From positions 1 through 62,388 of the forward strand of contig NZ_JACIYP010000020.1 in the NCBI RefSeq assembly GCF_014359905.1: 62,388 bases of DNA, written 5' to 3'. The notes beneath the pieces are model-generated. The model had not been told where the DNA came from. It did no database searches and was given only the letters and a program-made list of their open reading frames with translations. Position numbers and translations under genes: made by a program. Every line of letters starts with the position of its first letter. Within the stretch, counting starts at the first letter, position 1. This document shows positions 16,613 to 26,358 of this stretch, one piece after another. This DNA comes from Hoeflea sp. (GTDB lineage Bacteria; Pseudomonadota; Alphaproteobacteria; Rhizobiales; Rhizobiaceae).

Positions 16613-16626
16613 TTGATATTTGTCAA
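16613..16626. promoter_or_regulatory. FNR-type operator on the narR side
   Basis: TTGATATTTGTCAA matches TTGAT-N4-ATCAA with one mismatch and sits 47 bp before the narR start. It may control narR or act as a second site for narK. Confidence 0.65.
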
Positions 16627-16726
16627 GACATTGCTTGATTAAGAGCGGTGACGGCTTGATCGGTCGCCCTCGAACGGAACGCATAATTCTACATGCCATT
16701 TATTTCACCATGCTTTTCCCTGTTGT

Positions 16727-16740
16727 GTGATCTAGATCAA
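16727..16740. promoter_or_regulatory. FNR/NarR-type operator of narK
   Basis: GTGATCTAGATCAA matches the FNR consensus with one mismatch and has its centre about 87 bp before the narK start, a good distance for an activator site at -41.5 with a leader of roughly 45 bases. Confidence 0.75.
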
Positions 16741-16820
16741 ACTTTTTGAGCGGCTCCGGTTGCAGGTTTGGCGTCGATCCATTTTGGATTTAACGTGCCA
16801 TTCTTCTCGGAGACCTTGTC

Positions 16821-19544
16821 ATGCAGACCGTAGCCACAGCCTCACGCGCAGATCAGACACGCGCCTTGAGCCTGAGCACAATCGCCTTTACCGCCTGTTT
16901 CGCGGTCTGGACGATCTTTTCCATCATCGGTGTCGCCATCAAGTCCGAACTTGGTCTGAACGATACCCAGTTTGGCCTGCTTGTGGCGACGCCCATTCTA
17001 ACCGGATCTGTCACCCGCCTGTTCCTGGGTGTCTGGACCGAGAAATACGGCGGGCGCCTGGTCTTTTCCGGCCAGATGATCCTGACCGCGATGGCCACCT
17101 GGGCGCTCACGCTCGCGGATACCTATGTGATGTATCTGATCGCGGCGCTCGGCATCGGGCTCGCGGGCGGGTCCTTCATCATCGGTGTGGCCTATGTCAG
17201 CCGCTGGTATGATGCGGGCCGTCAGGGCACCGCACTCGGCATCTTCGGGGCCGGGAACGTCGGTGCAGCGGTCACCAAATTCGTCGCGCCCTTCGTCATG
17301 GTTGCCTATGGATGGCATGGGGTTGCCTATGTCTGGGCGGCCGGGCTGGCTATCATCGGGGTTCTGTTCTTCTTTCTCGCCAAGGACGATCCGGAACTGG
17401 TCGAGCGGCGCAAGACAGGTGCAAAGGCGCCTTCGCTCGCACAACAGTTCGCGCCCCTCAAGAACCTCCAGGTCTGGCGTTTCTCGCTCTACTACTTCTT
17501 CGTCTTCGGTGCGTTCGTCGCGCTCGCTCTGTGGCTGCCGCACTACCTAATCGACGTCTACCGGGTCGACGTTCGCACGGCAGGCATGGCTGCAGCGTCC
17601 TTCAGCCTCTCCGCCTCGCTGTTCCGCGCCTATGGCGGGCACCTTTCCGACAAATTCGGCGCCCGGTCGATCATGTACTGGACGTTCGGTTTCAGCCTGG
17701 TGTTTCTGTTCATGCTGTCCTATCCGCCCACAGATTACATCATCCAAGGCAAGGATGGCCCGATCGCCTTCTCGACAAGCATGGGGCTGTGGCCCTTCGT
17801 GGGCGTTCTCTTCGCGCTTGGATTTTTCATGAGCCTCGGCAAAGCGGCAGTGTTCAAGCACATTCCCGTCTATTATCCGAAACATGTCGGCGCAGTGGGC
17901 GGTCTGGTCGGCATGATTGGGGGTCTGGGTGGCTTCGTCCTGCCTATCGCTTTCGGTGCGCTTCTCGATCTTACGGGCATCTATACCTCCTGTTTCGCGC
18001 TTCTATTCTTGCTGGTCGCTATATCGCTGGCCTGGATGCACCTGTCGATCCGCGCCATGGAGCGCAAATCACAGGGTGTAGCGCTGGACAGACTGCCAGC
18101 CCTGCCGGAGATGGAAGAGATCCATATGCCCGGCAAGACCGACATGCCGCGCGTGCTTCAAGATTGGCGGCCAGAGGATTCGCAGTTTTGGGCCGAGAAG
18201 GGACGTCGAATCGCGCGCCGGAACCTTTGGATCTCGATTCCGGCGCTGCTCCTGGCCTTCTCTGTCTGGATGGTCTGGTCGATGGTCGTGGCGCGGTTGC
18301 CCGCAATCGGCTTCGACTTCACATCGAGCCAGCTGTTCTGGCTGGCGGCGCTACCGGGGCTTTCGGGCGCGACCCTGCGCATTTTCTACAGCTTCATGGT
18401 GCCGATCTTCGGCGGACGGCTGTGGACGACACTCTCGACCGCATCGCTGCTGCTGCCCGCATTGGGCATCGGCTACGCGGTGCAGAACCCCGAAACCCCT
18501 TACCTGATCTTTCTCGTGCTTGCGCTCCTGTGCGGTTTTGGCGGCGGCAACTTTGCGTCGTCCATGGCCAATATCGGATACTTCTTCCCGAAGGCTGAAA
18601 AGGGCAATGCGCTGGCGTTGAACGCAGGTCTGGGTAATCTCGGCGTCAGCGTCATGCAGTTCCTGGTGCCCCTGGCGATCACGGTCGGTGTGTTCGGCGC
18701 GATGGGCGGAGCACCGCAGGAGCTCACGGATGGCGGCCAGCTCTGGATGCAGAACGCAGGGTTTGTCTGGGTGCCGTTCATTCTCCTCGCCACGATCGCA
18801 GCCTGGCTGGGAATGAACGACATAGCCGATGCGCGCGCAAGTTTCGCCGATCAGGCGGTGATTTTCGGGCGCAAGCACAATTGGCTGATGTGCATCCTCT
18901 ACACCGGAACCTTCGGTAGCTTCATCGGCTATTCCGCCGGCTTCCCGCTTCTGACGAAACTGGCCTTTCCCGATGTGAACGCGCTGAATTATGTCTTTCT
19001 GGGGCCGCTGGTGGGGGCGCTGAGCCGTGCCGCGACCGGCTGGATCAGCGACCGGTTCGGCGGCGGGCGGGTGACCTTCTGGACCTTTGCCGCGATGATC
19101 ATGGCGACGTTCGGCGTGATCCTCTTCCTTGGCCTGGGGTCCTTCATCGGCTTCTTCGCCTGCTTCATGGCGCTGTTCTTCCTGACCGGGGTTGGCAATG
19201 CATCCACCTTTCAGATGATCCCGGTGATCATGGGCAGCGAAGTGCCGCGACTGATGCCCCACCTTTCCGCTGACGAACGCAAGCGGCAGATCGGCATGGA
19301 ATCCGGGGCGATTGTTGCCTTCACCTCGGCAATCGCAGCCTATGGCGCCTTCTTCATCCCGAAAGCCTACGGCACCTCGATTGCGATGACCGGCTCCGCC
19401 GTGGGCGCTCTCTGGGGGTTTCTGGCCTTCTACGTGCTGTGCCTTGCTATCACCTGGGTCGTCTACACGCGCCCCGGCGGTCTGCTTCACGACGTCGAAC
19501 GAGGTCGTGCGGCACGGCCTTCTGCAGCCCAGCCTGCACACTGA
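16821..19544 (+). CDS. narK: fused NarK1-NarK2 nitrate/nitrite transporter
   Basis: The 907-residue protein is two complete 12-helix MFS units in one chain. The first unit (about residues 1-415, NarK1-type) is thought to import nitrate with protons, the second (about 455-890, NarK2-type) to exchange nitrate for nitrite. The linker around 415-455 is polar. Nitrate-porter glycine signatures are visible in both halves (GLAGGSFIIGVAYVSRW in the first, CGFGGGNFASSMANI in the second). The fused form is known in Paracoccus and several Rhodobacterales. It leads narKGHJI, with narG 63 bp downstream behind AAAGGA, and is preceded by two FNR-type boxes. Confidence 0.96.
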   Translation: MQTVATASRADQTRALSLSTIAFTACFAVWTIFSIIGVAIKSELGLNDTQFGLLVATPILTGSVTRLFLGVWTEKYGGRLVFSGQMILTAMATWALTLADTYVMYLIAALGIGLAGGSFIIGVAYVSRWYDAGRQGTALGIFGAGNVGAAVTKFVAPFVMVAYGWHGVAYVWAAGLAIIGVLFFFLAKDDPELVERRKTGAKAPSLAQQFAPLKNLQVWRFSLYYFFVFGAFVALALWLPHYLIDVYRVDVRTAGMAAASFSLSASLFRAYGGHLSDKFGARSIMYWTFGFSLVFLFMLSYPPTDYIIQGKDGPIAFSTSMGLWPFVGVLFALGFFMSLGKAAVFKHIPVYYPKHVGAVGGLVGMIGGLGGFVLPIAFGALLDLTGIYTSCFALLFLLVAISLAWMHLSIRAMERKSQGVALDRLPALPEMEEIHMPGKTDMPRVLQDWRPEDSQFWAEKGRRIARRNLWISIPALLLAFSVWMVWSMVVARLPAIGFDFTSSQLFWLAALPGLSGATLRIFYSFMVPIFGGRLWTTLSTASLLLPALGIGYAVQNPETPYLIFLVLALLCGFGGGNFASSMANIGYFFPKAEKGNALALNAGLGNLGVSVMQFLVPLAITVGVFGAMGGAPQELTDGGQLWMQNAGFVWVPFILLATIAAWLGMNDIADARASFADQAVIFGRKHNWLMCILYTGTFGSFIGYSAGFPLLTKLAFPDVNALNYVFLGPLVGALSRAATGWISDRFGGGRVTFWTFAAMIMATFGVILFLGLGSFIGFFACFMALFFLTGVGNASTFQMIPVIMGSEVPRLMPHLSADERKRQIGMESGAIVAFTSAIAAYGAFFIPKAYGTSIAMTGSAVGALWGFLAFYVLCLAITWVVYTRPGGLLHDVERGRAARPSAAQPAH

Positions 19545-19607
19545 CACGAATGAATTTCCGGGCGGCGCCAGCGTTGCTCAGAGTTAGAAAACCGAAAGGA
19601 CAGCGAT

Positions 19608-22600
19608 ATGAGCCATCTGCTCGATAGACTGAACTTCTTCCAAAGCACTGCGCTTGAGCAATTCTCGGACGGTTGGGGGCAGACCACTAGCGAGAACCGG
19701 GATTGGGAAGACACCTACCGCAACCGTTGGCGGCACGACAAGATCGTGCGCTCGACCCATGGGGTGAACTGCACCGGGTCCTGTTCTTGGAAGATCTATG
19801 TCAAATCCGGCATCGTCACCTGGGAGACACAACAGACCGATTATCCGCGCACCCGTCCGGGACTGCCCAATCATGAGCCGCGCGGCTGCGCCCGCGGCGC
19901 CTCCTACAGCTGGTATCTCTATTCCGCCAATCGCGTTAAGAACCCGCTGATCCGGGGCAGCCTGATGCGCGCCTGGCGCAAGATGCGTGAGACGATGACG
20001 CCAGTTGCGGCCTGGGCGGCGATCCAGAACGATCCGGTGTTGCGCGGATCCTACACCAAGACACGCGGCAAGGGCGGTTTTGTCCGTGCATCATGGGATG
20101 AAGCGACTGAGATCATCGCTGCTGCCAATGCCCACACCGCCAAGGTTTGGGGGCCAGACCGGGTGTTCGGCTTTTCTCCAATTCCGGCCATGTCGATGGT
20201 CAGCTATGCCGCAGGCTCGCGATATTTGAGCCTCTTGGGCGGCACCTGCATGTCTTTCTATGACTGGTATTGTGACCTTCCACCCGCATCGCCGCAGACA
20301 TGGGGTGAACAGACTGACGTGCCGGAAAGCGCTGATTGGTACAATGCCGGCTTCCTGATGCTCTGGGGCTCGAACGTGCCGCAGACGCGAACGCCTGATG
20401 CACATTTCTACACCGAGGTGCGCTATCGCGGCACTAAGTCGGCCGTGGTCAGCCCGGACTATTCCGAGGCCGCGAAGTTTGGCGATATCTGGCTTAACCC
20501 GCAGGCCGGCACCGATGCCGCCCTGGCGATGGCAATGGGTCACGTCATCCTGCGCGAATACCACCTCGACCGGCAGGCGGAGTATTTCGAGGAGTACGCG
20601 CGCAAATACACCGACATGCCGATGCTGGTCCGGCTGGACAAAAAGGACGGGCATCTTGTCCCCGGCCGGATGCTTCGCGCCGAGGATTTCGACGGCAAGC
20701 TGGGCGAAACCAACAACCCCGACTGGAAGACGGTCGCCTATGACGAGGCCACCGGGCAGATCGTGGCGCCCAACGGTTCCATTGGTTTCCGCTGGGGCGA
20801 AGAAGGCAAGTGGAACCTGGAGGAACGTGCGAAGGGCACGGATGTGCAATTGCGCCTCAGTCAGATTCTTGACGAAGACCATGATGAGGTGGTTGGGGTC
20901 GATTTCCCCTATTTCGGCGGCGTGGCCACCGGCGATTTCGTCAAATGTGATCACCCCGACGTGCTGACCCGGAACATCCCGGCGCGGCGCGTTACTCTGG
21001 CCAACGGGCAAGTAGTGCTGGTCGCGACGGTATTCGACCTGTTCTGCGCCAATTACGGCCTTGACCGCGGTTTTGGGGGCAAGTGGGTATCCAAGAATTT
21101 CGATGAAGACAGTCCTTATACTCCTGCGTGGGCGGAAAAGATCACCGGCGTGGAGCGCGAAAAGATCATTGCTGTCGCCCGGCAGTTCGCATCCAACGCC
21201 GAAAAAACCCGAGGTAAATCCATGGTCATTCTCGGCGCCGGTCTCAATCACTGGTATCACATGGACATGGCCTATCGCGGCATCATCAACATGCTGGTGA
21301 TGTGCGGTTGCATCGGTCAGGAAGGAGGCGGCTGGTCGCATTACGTTGGCCAGGAAAAACTGCGGCCGCAGACCGGCTGGCAGCCTTTGGCCTTTGCGCT
21401 GGACTGGAGCCGTCCGCCCCGGCACATGAACTCCACGAGCGCGTGGTATGCACACACCGACCAGTGGCGCTATGAGACACTAAGCGCAGGCGAGATCCTG
21501 TCGCCCACCGCCCCCGAGGGCGATTGGGACATCAGCCTGATCGACTACAACATCCGCGCCGAGCGGATGGGCTGGCTGCCGTCCGCGCCGCAGCTGAAAA
21601 CCAACCCGCTTGAGGTGGCCAAGGCGGCAAAGGCAGCGGGCAAGGAGATCAAGGATTACGTCTCCGAAGAGCTGAAATCCGGCAATCTGCAAATGTCCTG
21701 CGAAGACCCGGATGCGCCGGAAAACTGGCCGCGCAACCTGTTTGTCTGGCGGTCCAACCTGCTGGGGTCGAGCGGCAAGGGGCATGAGTATTTCCTCAAG
21801 CACCTGCTGGGCACCGATCACGGCGTGATGGGAAAGGACCTGGGCGAAGAAGGCGGCGTCATGCCGAAGGAGGCGGTCTGGCATGACGAGGCGCCGAAAG
21901 GCAAACTGGACTTGCTGGTGACCATCGACTTCCGCATGTCCACCACTTGTGTCTATTCCGACATCGTTCTGCCGACGGCCAGCTGGTATGAAAAAGACGA
22001 CCTGAACACCTCTGACATGCATCCGTTCATTCACCCGCTGCAGGCGGCTGTGGATCCGGCATACGAGAGCAAATCCGACTGGGAGATCTTCAAGTCGATC
22101 GCCTCGAAATTTTCGGAAGTGGCGCCCGAAGTGCTTGGGGTCGAGACCGACATCGTCCAGCTTCCGCTTTTGCACGACACACCCGGCGAACTGGCGCAGG
22201 CCCATGTGAAGGACTGGAAGAAGGGCGAATGCGACCTCATCCCCGGCAAGACCGCGCCGAACTACATCGCTGTTGAGCGCGATTACCCCAATCTTTACAA
22301 GAAGTTCACCTCCGTCGGGCCACTGCTTGAGAAACTGGGCAATGGCGGCAAGGGGATCAACTGGGATACCAAGGTCGAGGTGGGGCATCTGCGCGACCTC
22401 AACGGCGTCGTGCTGGACGAGGGTGTCTCGAAGGGCCATGCAAAGCTCGACACCGCCATCGATGCGGCCGAGATGATCCTGATGCTCGCGCCCGAAACCA
22501 ATGGCGAAGTGGCCGTCAAGGCGTGGGAAGAGCTGGAGAAACCCACCGGCCGCCACCACGCGCATCTGGCGGAAGGCGCGCATCACACCAAGATCCGCTT

Positions 22601-23354
22601 CCGCGACATCGCGGCCCAGCCGCGCAAGATCATCTCGTCGCCGACCTGGTCCGGCATCGAGAGCGAAGAGGTCTGCTACAATGCCGGCTACACCAATGTG
22701 CACGAGTTGATCCCGTGGCGCACTCTGACGGGGCGGCAGCAGCTCTATCAGGATCACCTGTGGATGCGCGCCTTCGGTGAAGGCTTTGTCAGCTATCGCC
22801 CGCCGGTCGACCTGAAGACCATCACCAAGGCCGTCAACAACGACGCGGCCGAGGGCAGCCCGCATGTGGTGCTGAACTTCATCACGCCACACCAGAAATG
22901 GGGCATCCACTCGACCTACACAGACAACCTGCTGATGCTGACGCTCAACAGGGGCGGCCCGGTCGTCTGGATGTCCGAGGTGGATGCACGCACGGCCGGC
23001 CTGGTCGATAACGACTGGGTCGAGGCCTACAACATCAACGGTGCGCTGACCGCACGCGTGGTGGTGAGCCAGCGGATCAAGCAAGGCACGCTGTTCATGT
23101 ACCATGCGCAGGAAAAGATCGTGAACACGCCCGGATCGGAAAAGACCGGCAACCGCGGCGGCATCCACAACTCCGTCACCCGCACCACGCTCAAGCCCAC
23201 GCACATGATCGGCGGCTATGCGCAGCTCTCCTACGGCTTCAACTACTACGGCACTGTGGGCAGCAACCGCGACGAGTTCGTCATCGTGCGCAAGATGAAA
23301 AACATCGACTGGCTGGATCAGCCGGCAACCCGCGAAGTGGAGGCCGCAGAATGA
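19608..23354 (+). CDS. narG: respiratory nitrate reductase alpha subunit
   Basis: NarG holds the Mo-bisMGD cofactor and the FS0 iron-sulfur cluster and reduces nitrate to nitrite on the cytoplasmic face. The 1248-residue length is normal. Near the N-terminus, HGVNCTGSCSW contains the His and Cys ligands of FS0, and the next conserved stretch PRGCARGASYSW follows. The Mo-ligand Asp lies in the SFYDWYCDLP region. The N-terminus has no Tat signal, as expected for membrane-bound Nar facing the cytoplasm. It overlaps narH by 4 bp (ATGA). Confidence 0.98.
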   Translation: MSHLLDRLNFFQSTALEQFSDGWGQTTSENRDWEDTYRNRWRHDKIVRSTHGVNCTGSCSWKIYVKSGIVTWETQQTDYPRTRPGLPNHEPRGCARGASYSWYLYSANRVKNPLIRGSLMRAWRKMRETMTPVAAWAAIQNDPVLRGSYTKTRGKGGFVRASWDEATEIIAAANAHTAKVWGPDRVFGFSPIPAMSMVSYAAGSRYLSLLGGTCMSFYDWYCDLPPASPQTWGEQTDVPESADWYNAGFLMLWGSNVPQTRTPDAHFYTEVRYRGTKSAVVSPDYSEAAKFGDIWLNPQAGTDAALAMAMGHVILREYHLDRQAEYFEEYARKYTDMPMLVRLDKKDGHLVPGRMLRAEDFDGKLGETNNPDWKTVAYDEATGQIVAPNGSIGFRWGEEGKWNLEERAKGTDVQLRLSQILDEDHDEVVGVDFPYFGGVATGDFVKCDHPDVLTRNIPARRVTLANGQVVLVATVFDLFCANYGLDRGFGGKWVSKNFDEDSPYTPAWAEKITGVEREKIIAVARQFASNAEKTRGKSMVILGAGLNHWYHMDMAYRGIINMLVMCGCIGQEGGGWSHYVGQEKLRPQTGWQPLAFALDWSRPPRHMNSTSAWYAHTDQWRYETLSAGEILSPTAPEGDWDISLIDYNIRAERMGWLPSAPQLKTNPLEVAKAAKAAGKEIKDYVSEELKSGNLQMSCEDPDAPENWPRNLFVWRSNLLGSSGKGHEYFLKHLLGTDHGVMGKDLGEEGGVMPKEAVWHDEAPKGKLDLLVTIDFRMSTTCVYSDIVLPTASWYEKDDLNTSDMHPFIHPLQAAVDPAYESKSDWEIFKSIASKFSEVAPEVLGVETDIVQLPLLHDTPGELAQAHVKDWKKGECDLIPGKTAPNYIAVERDYPNLYKKFTSVGPLLEKLGNGGKGINWDTKVEVGHLRDLNGVVLDEGVSKGHAKLDTAIDAAEMILMLAPETNGEVAVKAWEELEKPTGRHHAHLAEGAHHTKIRFRDIAAQPRKIISSPTWSGIESEEVCYNAGYTNVHELIPWRTLTGRQQLYQDHLWMRAFGEGFVSYRPPVDLKTITKAVNNDAAEGSPHVVLNFITPHQKWGIHSTYTDNLLMLTLNRGGPVVWMSEVDARTAGLVDNDWVEAYNINGALTARVVVSQRIKQGTLFMYHAQEKIVNTPGSEKTGNRGGIHNSVTRTTLKPTHMIGGYAQLSYGFNYYGTVGSNRDEFVIVRKMKNIDWLDQPATREVEAAE

Positions 23355-24877
23355 GAGTTCGCGCGCAAATCGGCAAGGTTCTGAACCTCGACAAATGCAT
23401 CGGGTGTCACACCTGCTCGGTCACCTGCAAGAATGTCTGGACGAGCCGCGAGGGCGTGGAATACGCCTGGTTCAACAACGTCGAGACCAAGCCGGGCACC
23501 GGCTATCCGACTGACTGGGAAAATCAGGCGCGCTGGAATGGCGGCTGGCACCGGTCGAAATCCGGGAAGCTGCACCCCAAGCAGGGCAGCAAATGGCGAA
23601 TTCTCGCAAACATATTCGCCAATCCCAACATGCCTGAGATCGACGACTATTATGAGCCGTTCGATTTCGACTACGATCACCTGAAATCAGCGCCCGACAT
23701 GAACGCATTTCCCACGGCACGCCCGCGGTCGAAGATCACCGGCGAGCGGATGGAGAAGATCGAGAAGGGTCCGAACTGGGAAGAGATCCTGGGCGGGGAA
23801 TTCGCGAAGCGGTCGCAGGACTACAATTTCGAGAACATCCAGAAGCAGATCTACGGAGAGTATGAAAATACCTTCATGATGTATCTGCCGCGTCTCTGCG
23901 AGCATTGCCTCAATCCCACCTGCACCGCCTCGTGCCCTTCGGGCGCGATCTACAAGCGGGAGGAGGACGGGATCGTCCTGATCGACCAGGAGAAATGCCG
24001 GGGCTGGCGGATGTGCATCTCGGGTTGCCCCTACAAAAAGGTCTATTACAACTGGGACACCGGCAAATCGGAAAAATGCACCTTCTGCTATCCGCGGATC
24101 GAATCCGGTCAGCCGACAGTCTGTTCCGAGACCTGTGTGGGCCGCATCCGCTATCTGGGCGTGATCCTCTATGATGCCGACAAGATCGAAGCGGCGGCCA
24201 GTTCCGAGCGCGAGACCGATCTTTACGGGGCGCAGCTTGACGTGTTCCTCGACCCCAATGACCCCGAGGTGATCGCCGCGGCCCGCCGCGACGGCGTGCC
24301 TGAGGATTGGATCGAATCCGCAAAGGTCAGCCCGATCTGGAAAATGGCGATGGAATGGAAGGTCGCGTTCCCGCTGCATCCTGAATATCGCACCTTGCCC
24401 ATGGTCTGGTACATCCCGCCGCTGTCACCGATCCAGAACGCGGCCCAGGCCGGACAGATCGCGATGAGCGACCAGATGCCGGACGTGCGGAGCTTGCGCA
24501 TCCCGGTGCAGTACCTGGCCAACATGCTGACGGCTGGCGACGAGGAGCCGATCGTTCATGCGCTGGAACGCATGTCGGCGATGCGGCTCTACATGCGGGC
24601 ATTGAGCGTTGACGGCGTGCGCGACGAGGGCATTGCCGCCCGGGTCGGCATGTCGGGCCGGATGATCGAGGACATGTACAAGATCATGGCGATCGCCGAT
24701 TACGAGGATCGTTTCGCGATCCCCACGGCGCATCGCGAACAGAACGAGGAGGGTGCGGATATTCGCGGCGGCTGTGGCTTTACCGATGGCAACGGTTGTT
24801 CCAGCGGCGAAACCGGCAAGACCAGCCTGTTCGGCGGCAAGAAGAAATCCTTTGCCCTTCCGACGGAGACATTCTGA
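23351..24877 (+). CDS. narH: respiratory nitrate reductase beta subunit
   Basis: NarH carries the iron-sulfur relay between NarI and NarG. The 508-residue protein shows all four cysteine groups: CIGCHTCSVTCKN at the N-terminus, CEHCLNPTCTASCP, CRGWRMCISGCP (the Trp marks the 3Fe-4S site) and CTFCYPR with a later CSETC. It ends in a Gly/Ser/Cys-rich tail (GCGFTDGNGCSSG), which is a common ending in this subunit. The stop overlaps the narJ start by one base. Confidence 0.98.
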   Translation: MRVRAQIGKVLNLDKCIGCHTCSVTCKNVWTSREGVEYAWFNNVETKPGTGYPTDWENQARWNGGWHRSKSGKLHPKQGSKWRILANIFANPNMPEIDDYYEPFDFDYDHLKSAPDMNAFPTARPRSKITGERMEKIEKGPNWEEILGGEFAKRSQDYNFENIQKQIYGEYENTFMMYLPRLCEHCLNPTCTASCPSGAIYKREEDGIVLIDQEKCRGWRMCISGCPYKKVYYNWDTGKSEKCTFCYPRIESGQPTVCSETCVGRIRYLGVILYDADKIEAAASSERETDLYGAQLDVFLDPNDPEVIAAARRDGVPEDWIESAKVSPIWKMAMEWKVAFPLHPEYRTLPMVWYIPPLSPIQNAAQAGQIAMSDQMPDVRSLRIPVQYLANMLTAGDEEPIVHALERMSAMRLYMRALSVDGVRDEGIAARVGMSGRMIEDMYKIMAIADYEDRFAIPTAHREQNEEGADIRGGCGFTDGNGCSSGETGKTSLFGGKKKSFALPTETF

Positions 24878-25575
24878 TGATGGATCGCACCTTCAAGGCA
24901 CTCTCGCTTCTGCTGAGCTATCCGTCGACGGAGCTGCAGGCGGCGATGCCCGAAATCAGCGCCGCCTTGACCGCTGACGCCCGTGTCCCCGCTGCAACGC
25001 AGCAGGGGCTGGCCAAACTGGCCGACTGGCTGGCGACAGGCGACATCTATGACGTGCAGGAGGCTTATGTCATGCTGTTCGACCGGTCGCGCACGCTCTC
25101 TCTCAACCTGTTCGAACATGTCCATGGCGAAAGCCGCGACAGGGGCGGGGCCATGGTCAGCCTTCTGGAAACCTACCGCAATTCAGGGTTCGACCCGGTT
25201 ACCAGCGAATTGCCCGACCACCTGCCGGTGTTGCTGGAATTCCTGTCCACGCGCCCCTTTGCGGAGGCGCAGGAGATCCTGGCGGATGCGGCGCATATTT
25301 TTGATGCGATCCGCACCCGCTTGGGCCGGCGCGAAAGCCGGTATGCACCGGTGTTTGCGGCCCTGATGCATCTGTCCGGGACAATAGTGAATACGGCCGC
25401 CGTTGCGGAGATACTGCAACAGCCCGACGATGACCCCACGGATCTCGAAGCGCTGGATGCGGTCTGGGAAGAGACTGAAGTCACCTTCGGTCCCGATCCC
25501 AACGCCGGTTGCCCACAGGTCCGCGACATGCTGGCAGGCATGGACACACTCACCCCCCTGAACAGGAGCGCATGA
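24877..25575 (+). CDS. narJ: nitrate reductase assembly chaperone
   Basis: NarJ is the TorD-family chaperone that binds apo-NarG and oversees cofactor insertion and membrane attachment. The 232-residue all-helical protein has the family motif LFEHVHGESRDRG near residue 75. ATG 24877 overlaps the narH stop, and a second ATG follows directly. narI begins 1 bp after its stop. Nothing is missing compared with relatives. Confidence 0.95.
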   Translation: MMDRTFKALSLLLSYPSTELQAAMPEISAALTADARVPAATQQGLAKLADWLATGDIYDVQEAYVMLFDRSRTLSLNLFEHVHGESRDRGGAMVSLLETYRNSGFDPVTSELPDHLPVLLEFLSTRPFAEAQEILADAAHIFDAIRTRLGRRESRYAPVFAALMHLSGTIVNTAAVAEILQQPDDDPTDLEALDAVWEETEVTFGPDPNAGCPQVRDMLAGMDTLTPLNRSA

Positions 25576-25576
25576 C

Positions 25577-26353
25577 ATGTTCGGCAATTTCGATCTCGAC
25601 TATTTTATCTTCGGCATCATGCCCTACGCCGTGCTCGCCATCGCCCTGATCGGCACTATTGCGCGCTACGAGCGCGATCCGTTCACCTGGAAGACCTCGT
25701 CCAGCCAGCTTTTGCGCCGCAAACAGCTGATGTGGGGATCGGTGCTGTTCCATGTCGGCATCATCGTGCTGTTCTTTGGACATCTGATCGGGCTGTTCAC
25801 CCCGGTATGGATCCTCGACGCTCTTGGTGTTCCTTATGGTTTCAAGCAATGGGTGGCGGTCATCTTGGGCGGGATCGCCGGGCTTTCAGCCTTTGTTGGC
25901 GCGACCATGCTGCTTCACCGGCGGCTCTTTGATAAGCGAATAAGGGTCAACTCGAGCTTTGCCGATATTGGTATTCTGGTGATCCTGTGGCTGCAGATTG
26001 TTATCGGCATGGGCACGATCATCGTCACGCTCGACCATATGGATGGCGCTGGAATGGTGCTGTTCATGACGTGGTCGCAAAGCGTGATGACCCTGCAACT
26101 GAACGCTTGGACCGAGGTTATAAACGTCCATTGGCTTTACAAGGCTCATATCGTTCTGGGCATGGTGATTGTCGCGCTGTTTCCCTTCACCCGTCTGGTG
26201 CACATGCTGTCGGTGCCGATCCGCTATGTCACGCTGCGGCCGGGCTATCAGATCGTGCGTTCGCGCCGTCGCCGCCCGCTCGAAGAACGGCGTCGCGCCT
26301 TTGACAAGTTGCGGGCCAAGCGTGGCCCCTCTATCACAACACCCGCGGAGTGA
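25577..26353 (+). CDS. narI: respiratory nitrate reductase gamma subunit (cytochrome b)
   Basis: NarI is the diheme cytochrome b that takes electrons from ubiquinol on the periplasmic side. The 258-residue protein has five membrane helices; the four heme-ligand histidines can be placed in the second helix (LFHVGIIVLFFGHLIG) and in the last one (WLYKAHIVLGM and FTRLVHML). The C-terminal tail is basic and cytoplasmic. It follows narJ directly and is followed closely by the parvulin gene. Confidence 0.97.
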   Translation: MFGNFDLDYFIFGIMPYAVLAIALIGTIARYERDPFTWKTSSSQLLRRKQLMWGSVLFHVGIIVLFFGHLIGLFTPVWILDALGVPYGFKQWVAVILGGIAGLSAFVGATMLLHRRLFDKRIRVNSSFADIGILVILWLQIVIGMGTIIVTLDHMDGAGMVLFMTWSQSVMTLQLNAWTEVINVHWLYKAHIVLGMVIVALFPFTRLVHMLSVPIRYVTLRPGYQIVRSRRRRPLEERRRAFDKLRAKRGPSITTPAE

Positions 26354-26358
26354 GAGAG

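Noticed and set aside
18351..19547. Long open frame of about 398 codons on the minus strand over narK
   Set aside because: It lies wholly inside narK, has low-complexity His/Arg/Glu-rich composition and no domain; a typical antisense shadow in GC-rich DNA.
21480..23204. 574-codon minus-strand frame over narG
   Set aside because: narG is unmistakable on the plus strand; this and the 454-codon frame at 20091-21455 are its antisense shadows.
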